The notes beneath the pieces were generated by a model. It was not told the DNA's origin, did no database searches, and worked only from the letters and a program-made list of their open reading frames with translations. Positions 56,019 to 64,000 of a stretch of 64,000 nucleotides of DNA are shown here, one piece after another (positions within the stretch are counted from its first letter, which is position 1; the number at the start of each line of letters is the position of its first letter). The DNA is from Piper betle (Eukaryota > Streptophyta > Magnoliopsida > Piperales > Piperaceae): the NCBI GenBank assembly GCA_033002965.1, contig JAURVB010012858.1, positions 109,347-173,346 of the forward strand, given 5' to 3'. Position numbers and translations under genes: made by a program.

Positions 56019-56136
56019 GAGTGTAAGACGAGGACTTCCCAAGAGGTCACCCATTCCAGTACTACTCTCGCCCAAGCACCCGTAACTTCAGAGTTCTGAT
56101 GGGAACCGGTGTGTTAGTGTTGGTATGATCGCACCT
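56019..56136 (-). rRNA. 5S rRNA gene relic, near full length
   Basis: GAGTGTAAGACGAGGACTTCCC to TTGGTATGATCGCACCT. The control region is TCTCGCCCAAGCACCCGTAAC. Confidence 0.84.
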
Positions 56137-56527
56137 GACATGACTGCATCCTATAATTTAAATTTTTCTCTCTTCCCGCTCCGAACTATCGTTTTTCTGA
56201 CAACTTCGTCCCGCATTGCAACTACAAGAAACTTGACTTTTCCTTATAACATACCACTGTCACTCCTTATATGTGTTCATTATCCAGTTTTCTGGTCTCC
56301 ACTTTAGATTTGTTAACAAACACACACACGTGCGCGATCCTTATACACACTTTGGCGCTTTAGGGGCACTTAGCACATCGCACGTGCGGCTCCCCATCGC
56401 CGCTTTGGCTAAAAATAAGTGGCTTAACGAAAAGGCTGGAAAATGGGTGGAAAACAATTACCTTTAAAAACAGTCATAACAAAAAAATGTACAGGGTAAC
56501 GTAAAATAAATAAAAGGGATAAAAATT

Positions 56528-56645
56528 GGGTGCAACACAAGGACTTCCCAAGTGGTCACCCATACCAGTACTACTCTCGCTCAAGCACACTTAACTTCTG
56601 AGCTCTGAAGGGATCCGGTGCATTGGTGCTGGTATGATCACACCT
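56528..56645 (-). rRNA. 5S rRNA gene relic, near full length
   Basis: GGGTGCAACACAAGGACTTCCC to TGGTATGATCACACCT. One of the best conserved copies. The control region is TCTCGCTCAAGCACACTTAAC. Confidence 0.86.
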
Positions 56646-57047
56646 GACAGGACTGCATCCCTTAATTTACTTATTTCTCTCTTCTTTCTTTGAACTGTTC
56701 TTTTTCCGAAAACTTAGTCTCGCATTGTATGTACACGAACCCGATTTTGTACTTATAACCTACCGCCGTCACTTCTCTTATGTGTTCATTATCAAGTTTT
56801 CTGGCCTCCCATTCAGATTTGCTGTGAAACGCACACGCGCACACAATCCTTATATGCGCTTTGGCTGTTTAGTCGCCCTTAGCAAGTTGCACGTTTGGCT
56901 CCCTGTTGCTGCTCCGTAATCCACTTTTTCAAAAAATAAGTGGTAAAACAAAAATGCTGGAAAATGGGTGGTAAAAATTACTTTAAAAAACAGTAATAAT
57001 AGAAAAACGTACAGGGTAACGTAAAATGATAAAAAAGTGAAAAATTG

Positions 57048-57169
57048 AGGTGCAACACGAAGACTTCGCAAAAGGGTCATCACCCATCCAAGTACTACTC
57101 TCACCCAAGCTCGCTTAACTTCTAAGTTCTGATGGGATCCGGTGCATTAGTGCTGGTATGATCGCATTT
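57048..57169 (-). rRNA. 5S rRNA gene relic, full length
   Basis: GAGGTGCAACACGAAGACTTC to TGGTATGATCGCATTT. It shares the GGGTCATCACCCATCC insertion with the copy at 55502. The first RNA bases have mutated (GGG to AAA on the RNA strand). Confidence 0.84.
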
Positions 57170-57573
57170 GACATGACTGCATCCCATAATTTACTTATTT
57201 CTCTCTTCGTTCATTCGAACTGTCATTTTTCCGACGACTTAGTCCCGCATTGTAAGTATACGAAACTCACTTTTTACTTATAACATACCACACATCACTA
57301 CTTTTGTGTGTTCATTATCCAGTTTTCTGGTCTCCCATTTAGATTTGTTAAGAAACACACATGAGTGTGTCATCCTGATACGTGCTTTGGCGCTTTAGGT
57401 TCACTTAGCACTTCGCATGTGCGGCTCCCTGTCGCCCTTCTGATATCCACTTTGTCTAAAAATAAGTGGTTTAACGAAAAGGCGGGAAAATGGTTGGATA
57501 AAAATTACTTTAAAAAATGCTCATAATGAAAAAATGTACAGGGTAACGTAAAATGAAAAAAGGGGGAAAAATA

Positions 57574-57620
57574 GGGCGCAACATGAGAAATTCCCAAGAG
57601 GTCACCTATCACAATACTAG
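57574..57620 (-). pseudogene. 5S rRNA gene relic, cut by insertion
   Basis: Only the RNA 3' end remains (GGGCGCAACATGAGAAATTCCC to CACAATACTAG). An LTR starts at 57621. The other part of a 5S gene appears at 62291. Confidence 0.82.
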
Positions 57621-58384
57621 TGTAATGACCAGCCATTTTTCACAATATTGTGGGCCTCGCTAGCCAGGTGTTACTCAAAATTTAGCAAAAGCCCAACCCT
57701 ATAGCGACCAGTCCTAACCGGACCATAAAGGTTACATGAATAATATGAAAGCAAATAAGTCTAGCATTTCTAACTCAAAAGAACTCATGTTTTAATTGAC
57801 AATGCATGAACTAATTTTCCCATAGTCTTGGACCATTTCCCATAGCCACATTTATAACACAAGAAAAGTAAAAGAGAAGTCCGTTTATTCTCTATTCACC
57901 ACCTGAGTTGGTAGAAGAACCACCCTGTTGTCTCTTAGTCGTTAGATCTAGCTGCTAACGTGCGGAGGCAATTTCGCGTTAGTGATTAACCACTATGCCG
58001 TATAATTAAATAAAACATGTCCATAAACTCCCTATCATTATCTATAATATTGGCAGTTGTGACCATTCCAACATGTCCATTTATTAGCTGATGGCTCAGT
58101 CCAGCATGTCAATTAGTTGGCTGATGGGTCAGTCCACCATGTCCATCTATTGGATGATGGGTCAGTCCGTCATGTCCATTACCGGCTAGCAAGTCCAATC
58201 CACCATGTCCGTTATCGGCTGGTGAGTCCAATCCACCATGTCCATTAGTTGGCTGATGGGTCAGTCCACCATGTCCATCTATTGGCTGATGGGTAGTCCA
58301 CCATGTCCGTAATTGGCTAGCGAGTCCAATCCGCCATGTCCAATTTATTGGCTGATGGGTCAGTCCATCATGTCCATTATCGAG
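57621..58384 (-). mobile_element. LTR family D, 3' part
   Basis: TGTAATGACCAGCC start (complement of an LTR 3' end). It shares with A only the U5 region: GACCATTTCCCATAGCCAC, AACACAAGA...AGAAGTCC, the hairpin GCGGAGGCAATTTCGC (57962-57977) and ATAATTAAATAAAAC. The terminal ~200 bp and the minisatellite are unrelated to A. It passes directly into pol sequence at 58385. Confidence 0.78.
58066..58380 (-). repeat. 33 bp minisatellite in LTR D
   Basis: About 9.5 units of CCACCATGTCCATCTATTGG plus 13 bases. Some units have variant cores (TTACCGGCTAGCAAGTCCAA). It sits at the same distance from the U5 hairpin as the unrelated 29 bp array of LTR A. Because 33 is a multiple of three, it translates as a false open repeat ([11 protein letters not shown]) on the minus strand. 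Confidence 0.9.
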
Positions 58385-58640
58385 ATGGTTAAGGTCATTC
58401 AAATATTCTATCCACCGCCTCTGTCGATGGTTAAGGTCATTCTGGGTGAAGATATACTTCAAACTCTGGTGGTCAGTAAAGACTTCGAACTGGGCTCCAC
58501 ACAAGTAGTGCCTCCAAATCTTCAGGGCAAAAACCACTGCTACCAGTTATAAGTCATGGGTTGCATAATTTTGCTCATGAATCTTCAATTAACAAGAGGC
58601 ATAGGCCACCACCTTACCTCCTTACATAAGGAGGCATCCT
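58385..58640 (-). pseudogene. pol: RNase H fragment
   Basis: Complement encodes [61 protein letters not shown]. The last segment is repeated: the sequence around GATGGTTAAGGTCATTC occurs twice (58383-58399 and 58428-58444). Integrase is absent. Confidence 0.85.
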
Positions 58641-59480
58641 AAACCCAACCGAGATGTATCACTGAAGATTACGAATCCTTCATTACCATTTGACAAGGTC
58701 AAGACTGGTGCTTTAGAAATTGCGTCACTCCAGGTGCTAGGTTAACGGCAAACTCCACTGTCCGCTTAGGAGGTAACCCTGGAAGTTCGTCTGGGAATAC
58801 ACATATTCCCGGACCGAATCCTCCCTGAAAAAATTAGCGAATGCTAGTGCTTTCTTCTGGACAACGGGCTCTGAAAAATATTGTCCATTGAAAGCTGCAA
58901 CAAATTCCACCCACGTGATGGAGGAAATCTCACATCGACGGAAAGTGGTTTTCTACATGGATTTCCACTAGTAAGATGCTTCCTCTTGAAGCATGCATGT
59001 TGCCAATCTTACTTGATGGTGGTGGGGCACAGACAGAGCTCTAAACGCTTTTTGGTAATGTCAATCCAGCTCAGCCTTCATTGGATCGATCCCTCCAATA
59101 AATACCTTAGCTCTATTCTTTCTAAATTTTTCCACAGTGTAGCGGTCACTATCATCAACCGCTGGTGACACCACTTGTTGGACTACCAGTGGCACTGGGT
59201 TTGGATGCTCCCCTCGCTCGCCCGGGTCTACTAACCCTGCCCACCCTTGGGAACTTCCCTGACAACCATCTGGGGTGATTCTAGGACCTGCTGCTGAGTT
59301 TGAGGCTCCATTCCCTGCTACCACTCCCGATAACCACTGGACGATATTCTGAACCACAGAATTTGTAATTTTTGGAACCTACTCTAGTCCCTATATGGCC
59401 TTTAGGATTTGGGCCAATACAATCTCTTTGTCTGAATTTGACTGCACTGATCGGCTTGACTGTTTATGAGTGCCTGCCAT
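58641..59480 (-). pseudogene. gag: gag with short RT remnant
   Basis: The start codon at 59480-59478 opens MAGTHKQ. Frameshifts follow, then QNIVQWLSGVVAGNGASNSAAGPRITPDG, DRYTVEKFRKNRAKVFIGGIDPMKAE and the SYWW-type region. After the KKALAFANFF segment, gag passes into RT sequence with GNMCIP-like reading at about 58795-58815, the same joint as at 19.57 kb. Only a short RT N-terminus remains before sequence from the RNase H start (complement of LTLSNGNEGF near 58690). Confidence 0.82.
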
Positions 59481-59650
59481 CTGAAACGTTGAACCATCAT
59501 GGTTCATTAATATGTTTTTTTCCCAATTATGACTTAGGTTTATTAAGGAATGAATTTGTTAATTCAAAACACAACACAGTGGGAAAAGATAATTATTAGA
59601 CTTTTCAACAAGGTACTTGAGCCATAAAATGTGAGCTAGTGGGAAACCGT

Positions 59651-59662
59651 GCTCTGATACCA
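59651..59662 (-). other. Primer-binding site (initiator tRNA-Met)
   Basis: GCTCTGATACCA, exact complement of TGGTATCAGAGC, between the gag leader and the A LTR. Confidence 0.92.
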
Positions 59663-59664
59663 CC

Positions 59665-62290
59665 TGTAATGATCCGTTTCCCATAGCCACATTTATAACA
59701 CAAGAGAATGAAAAGAAGTCCAATTTATTATCAATTCACCAAACCTTGGTTGGTAAATGATCCACCAACCACACTTTTAGCACTCAATCCAAAGCTGCTC
59801 ACCTACGAAGGCAATTTCACGTTAGTGATAAAACCACTAAGTCATATAATTAAATGAAACAAGCCAATATAATCCCTATTATTATTTCTCAAGTCTTTTA
59901 GTTGTTATGAGCATATGGTGAGCTCCAATTATGCTGGGAGGGGTGGCCACCCCATCCAACTCCAATCCCATGCATGCGCAGACAGGCTACATGGCCTACG
60001 GCCAGTAGTTACCGATATTTTCCACTGACTCACCCTCTTGGTATGGGGACAGGTATTAATTCTTTCAGGGGGTGCTGCCCTGTGTCAAACTGAGTTGACC
60101 CAAGTTGCGACCCCGTGTCGGACTGAGTCAATTCCTTTATCATGGTTGCACTCGGTGCATGGTGGTCAAATCTTGGCTGAGGTCGACCAGGGTTGCCAAA
60201 AGGGAACATACAACATTTAAATAATTATACGGACCTGGATAAAGTGAACCTACAACCGTGACCAACGATCCTAATCTGAACGAGCATAAAATTGTACATA
60301 AGTATAATTTTCTTCGAGTAGATATTCATGCAACTAAATCACTAATATCTATCAGCAACTAAATCACTAATATCTATCATTATTAAATTTTCGACAGCAT
60401 AAAGCATGCAACGTTCAACAATATTTAATATTAAATTCTCAACATTTACAACAAGTCTAGTGAGATAATTAATTATTCATGTGACATAATTGTTTAAGTC
60501 ATACCTTACATTTTAAATTAATTATTTAAATTATAATTCACACTTCACTAATCATAAAATAATTATTAACTTATAAACAAGTATTTAATTACTATTATTA
60601 GTATATTTTCTTTTAAACTGATAATTACCTAACCACAATCGTAGTAATTTAGTTTACTGATTTTAATCTTTAATCACTATCATTATTAATAGCAATTTAA
60701 TTAAATAAGTCGTTCCATGAAATTATTAAAAATGATTTGTATTATCCTAATTTAAGGATACTACTAATACAATTAATTTAAATTATTCAACTCAATAAGG
60801 TTCAAACTTTATTTATTTTCATTATGCTATTTATGTTTAACGTTTGTGATTTTGTATACGATTATAGTTTAATAACCCATTTTCTACTTTACTAACTCAT
60901 TATTAAAGTAATCACTTTATTTACCTAGTATTAAATTTATTATGGTAAAGGTGAAATCTTTATTTCATTAATCTCTTATAGCCATCCAATTTTATTTAAT
61001 AGCTTATAATACACCGATTAATGTTCAACTGTTTATCATTACTGTATTTTTATCACTAATGTCGTTTTTGTACTATAATTAATTAGTTTTGCAATTGTAA
61101 CATATAACCATTAGAATAATAATTTTTAAGGATTTATCACGAGTTAGTATTATTTTTAACTCTAGCCATGACGAGTCAAGTTATATTTACAAGTCTGTCA
61201 CCTTCTTCTTCCCGACGCTCATCTCTTCTCCTACCTTCGTCTGGACCCAAAATAACAGGTCACATCCTTCTTCTCCAACCTCAAGATGACCACTTTCTTG
61301 CACCTAGCTACCATTCAGAGGTTCAGCTACCACAGGCCCATCGTTAGAACAGGAAGGATCAGCCACCTTTGGACGACGTAGGGAAGAGGATCGTTCTCCC
61401 ACGTTTGATCATTGGCCGCCATGAATTCCGGCGAGTAGCTTGTCAATAGTGGCCTATGCCGGTAGCAGGAGCTACTGTAATGGAACCCCTGATGTTGTTG
61501 ACAAAGAACAACCGGCGTCTACCCTCTGAAGCTTCTATTACAACCTCTGTTTTAGAGGAATGCCACTACCTTTGTCACCCTTGAAATTCGCCCACTAATA
61601 GGTGCAATTCTGCCACCCATCAGAAATAAAGGACAAGACAATGCCAACGTTCGACCCAAGTAGCCAGAGGGGTCGTCTGAGGTGTGAGTGGCTGCCATGC
61701 AATTCTTGCCTACGATCACCCATCTTGCCAAACTTAGAACTCATCAGCCATGAAAGGATTCCCAATAGTATACAATTTAATTTAGTTCTTGTTGATTTAA
61801 AACTTTAATTCCCAGGATTATCAAACTTATTATCATTAAAGATTTAGGTAATGATTACAACAATCCCCATCCTCACTAACAACCGGCAAGGATCACTCCA
61901 ACAGTGGTGAAAACAGCCCAACACAAAACTGAAAGGATTAGAAGCCGTAAACCGTTTTTATCACTCTCATTCATCTATATATTTCAAAATATGAATGCAT
62001 GAAAACTAAGAATAGGGAGATAGAAGCATACCCAAGCAGGGAGAAAGCTGCTCTGGTAGGTTAGAGGAGAAGAAGATGAGCATAAATGTCTGGGGTGAGG
62101 AAGACACTGCCTCTCAAAATAAAATGAAAATGATGGCTAGGGTATGGGAAAACACCCCAACACCCGTATTTCATTTAATCGGGTAGAAAATAAAATATAA
62201 TAATAATAATAATAATCCAACATTTGATCCTTCCTAGACCGAGTTGAATATTATTATTGTTATTATTATGTACTTATCACAATCTTTACA
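59665..62290 (-). mobile_element. LTR family A (5' LTR), minus strand
   Basis: 2626 bp from TGTAATGATCC to CACAATCTTTACA. About 170 bp next to the 3' terminus are deleted (GATCC joins GTTTCCCATAGCC). It has the non-minisatellite U5 block, the (T/A)-rich middle and a decayed antisense-ORF region (61.4-61.8 kb). 5S sequence follows directly at 62291. Confidence 0.84.
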
Positions 62291-62376
62291 TCCATCAGTC
62301 CTACTCTAGCTAAGCTCGCTTAAGTTCAGAGATCTAATGGGATCCAATGCACCGACATGTTTGCACCCGATAATTT
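62291..62376 (-). pseudogene. 5S rRNA scrap with upstream spacer
   Basis: CCATCAGTCCTACTCTAGC to GGGATCCAATGCA is 5S gene (missing both RNA ends). CCGACATGTTTGCACCC and GATAATTTT are upstream spacer. It proves that the 5S locus extended to at least this point. Confidence 0.8.
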
Positions 62377-62831
62377 TGTAACGACCAAGCCCAAAGTCAT
62401 AGAAATGGGCCTAAGTCATTTCTTTAAAATGGTTAACTAAAGTTAAAGATCTGTAGTCCAATCTCGCCTCTAAACAAGATCTTCTCCCAGTAGGTATTAG
62501 ATGTGGGATTGGGTTGAGAGTCGTCACAATCCACCCTTAGGAAATTTTGTCCCCAAAATTCCTACACTTGGCATGTTGATAACCCCAGCCAACGACCTTC
62601 TTTGGCCCATAGACCGGCAGACCTAGCCATCGTTCCTAATCCAGCCACTCATCTAACACGTAACAGGTTGCTCTCATACCATGTAGTGACTGGCTCAAAG
62701 TGCAACGAAATGGGCTAAGTCATTCCTTTAAAATGGTTAACCCAAGTTAAAGATCTATAGTCCATTCTCACTTATAGACGGATCTTCTCCCAGTAGGTAT
62801 TAGATGTGGGATTAAGTTAAGGGATCTCACA
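62377..62831 (-). mobile_element. TRIM-C: LTR, interior, LTR
   Basis: LTRs at 62377-62528 and 62682-62831. The interior holds the complement of the purine tract (TCCACCCTTAGG) and primer site (GCTCTCATACCA, 62670-62681, one change). More diverged than the 50.3 kb copy. Its right edge touches the terminus of a decayed A LTR. Confidence 0.87.
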
Positions 62832-63212
62832 TTCCTATAGCAACCCCAAACCGGAACAGGTGATACCTAAAATATAATTTTTGTAACGATTATATTCCAG
62901 AACATGAATTATAATATGATAGAATAAAAACAAAACATGTTCGATAGTATATGACAATATATAAACAAAACATGTTCTAGAATTTATAAATCATAAAACA
63001 AAACATATTTCGATAGCATATGACAATATATAAAATAACCGTCACACAATCCCGGAGCCGTTCCGTAACCACATTTATAACACAAGAGATTAATAAGGAA
63101 GTCAATTCTTATTATCAATTCACCAACCTGAGTTCATTTTATTCTTCAGTCCAAAGCTGCTCACTTATGGAGGCAATACTGCGTTAGTGATAAAACTACT
63201 AAACCTCACAAA
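62832..63212 (-). mobile_element. LTR family A, 3'-terminal fragment
   Basis: Decayed terminus (CCTATAGCAACCCC...), then CATTCCAGAACATGAATT, ATAAAATAACCGTC and the hairpin region GGAGGCAATACTGCG. It breaks at about 63212 and joins gag. The repeats of AAAACAAAACATGTTC-like sequence (62920-63010) form a short local duplication. Confidence 0.75.
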
Positions 63213-63775
63213 TTCTGCCACATGATGGAAGAAATCACACGCCAATGGAATGTGGTTTTTCCATGGACTTTCAGAGTAAGATGCTTCCTCCTGAGCACAT
63301 GTTACCAACCTCACTTGATGGCGGTGGGGCATAGATAGAGCCTAAAGTCTTTCAGTAATGCCTATCCGAACGCCCCACTTTATTGGATCGATCCCTCCAA
63401 TCAATACTTCAGTCCATTCTTCTTAATCCCACAGTCGTTAACGGTCACTATCATCAACAGCTGGCGGCATCACTTGTCGATTACCTATGGCACTGGGTTT
63501 GGATGCTCCCTTGCTCACCCAGATCAGCTAACCCTACCTGCCCTTGGGCAATTTACGACCACCATCCAGGGTGATAATGGGACCCGCTGCTGGAGTTTGA
63601 GGCTTCATTCCCTGCTACCACTCCTGATAACCATTGAACGATATTTTCAACCACAGAACTTGTATTTTCTGAAGCTAGCGCCAGTCCCTATATGGCCATC
63701 AAGATCTAAGCCAATACATTCTCCGTGTTCAAATTTGACAAAGTAGATTGGTTTGTCTGTCTACAAGTGCCTGCC
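63213..63775 (-). pseudogene. gag: Ty3/gypsy gag fragment
   Basis: The complement covers the N-terminus (start codon lost: GTTGGCAGGC where others have ATGGCAGGC) to the WWKS region near 63240. Frameshifts occur throughout. Downstream gag and pol are missing, because the fragment meets an A LTR piece. Confidence 0.8.
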
Positions 63776-63949
63776 AACGGAAACGTTGAACCATCATGGT
63801 TCACTTATAGGTTCTTGTTTCAGTTCCGACTTAGGTTTATTAGCGACCAACTTTGTTAACCAATAATACAACACAGTGGGAAAAAGATAATTGCCGGACT
63901 TTTCGACGAAGCTACGTGAGTCATCAAGTGTGAGCTTGTGGGAAACCAG

Positions 63950-63961
63950 GCTCTATCACCA
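63950..63961 (-). other. Primer-binding site, two changes
   Basis: GCTCTATCACCA, in the position of GCTCTGATACCA, between the gag leader and an A LTR. Confidence 0.78.
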
Positions 63962-64000
63962 CATAACGACCGCCCGAACCGGACCGGGTGCCAATACATA
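63962..64000 (-). mobile_element. LTR family A 3' terminus, cut by window end
   Basis: ATAACGACCGCCCGAACC and GGACCGGGTG, the A LTR terminus in complement. The rest lies outside the window. Confidence 0.8.

Larger units (their letters stand above)
54329..57620 (-). repeat. 5S rDNA relic array, segment IV (best preserved)
   Basis: Seven more or less complete gene relics plus one partial copy. Start-to-start spacing is 532, 491, 517, 509, 520 and 526 bp. Spacers share GTTTTCTGGTCTCCCATT and TTCATTATCCAG variants not seen in segments I-III, so this segment is a distinct homogenised subfamily. The last gene is cut by the minus-strand element at 57621. Confidence 0.92.
57621..62290 (-). mobile_element. 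Minus-strand element with unlike LTRs (D and A)
   Basis: Read on the minus strand: 5' LTR A (62290-59665), PBS (59662-59651), gag, gag/RT joint, a piece of RNase H, 3' LTR D (truncated, 58384-57621). 5S sequence lies outside both ends. On the two sides the 5S pieces overlap by roughly 15-20 nt of gene rather than a clean 5 bp duplication, so the borders changed after insertion or two events are combined. Confidence 0.72.

Noticed and set aside
58109..58537. 142-aa minus-strand ORF with [11 protein letters not shown] repeats fused to RNase H
   Set aside because: The repeat is the 33 bp LTR-D minisatellite read in frame (33 is divisible by 3), joined by a deletion to an RNase H scrap. Not a real fusion protein.

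Overview
This window is plant nuclear heterochromatin. I see no host protein-coding gene. Almost every base belongs to LTR retrotransposons, their non-autonomous relatives, or a decayed 5S ribosomal RNA gene array. Three kinds of evidence point to a plant. Primer-binding sites are complementary to plant initiator tRNA-Met (TGGTATCAGAGC and variants). The gag-pol remnants have Ty3/gypsy order (gag, protease, RT, RNase H, integrase, chromodomain-like tail), matching the Tekay/Del chromovirus group. The 5S genes have plant-type sequence in a tandem array of roughly 490-530 bp units. I cannot name the species. The setting is probably pericentromeric or another silent, repeat-packed region (inference).

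I use working names for the LTR families. A is a 2.6-3.5 kb LTR with minisatellites inside it. B is a 2.8-2.9 kb LTR seen only as two solo copies. C is a ~153 bp LTR of a TRIM, meaning LTR plus ~160-230 bp interior plus LTR. D is an A-like LTR with a 33 bp minisatellite. E is a ~1.2 kb LTR of a complete 2.9 kb non-coding element.

Layout. 1-5.5 kb: A LTR (+) that flips at 3.2 kb into a minus-strand RT-protease-gag remnant with a C LTR. 5.9-12.9 kb: A LTR carrying a nested solo B LTR (TSD TCAGT), then TRIM-C interior and LTR, an E fragment and a deleted A LTR. 13.1-14.5 kb: gag-RT pseudogene. 14.5-18.5 kb: minus-strand A LTR with integrase/RNase H. 18.5-27.2 kb: C-LTR element with gag-RT-RNase H, interrupted by a 6.3 kb composite of inverted A LTRs plus TRIM-C, bounded by an AAAAT duplication. 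27.2-30.8 kb: 5S array with a TRIM-C tandem (TSD ATATT). 30.8-42.85 kb: the most complete A element (both LTRs, gag to integrase, nested B solo LTR). 42.9-45.3 kb: 5S array. 45.3-48.2 kb: E element (TSD TCAAA). 48.2-49.4 kb: 5S array. 49.4-54.3 kb: E, TRIM-C and a tail-to-tail pair of A LTRs. 54.3-57.6 kb: best 5S array. 57.6-62.3 kb: minus-strand element with a D LTR at its 3' end and an A LTR at its 5' end. 62.3-64 kb: a 5S scrap, TRIM-C and a gag-A element.

Reading across the window, one 5S rDNA block on the minus strand was broken up by successive retroelement insertions, and further elements inserted into those. No element is coding-competent: every gag or pol has stops, frameshifts or altered catalytic residues. 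The most notable structures are the dismembered 5S locus, the integrated composite with two outward-facing LTR 3' ends, and the pairing of one gag-pol interior with two unrelated LTR types.
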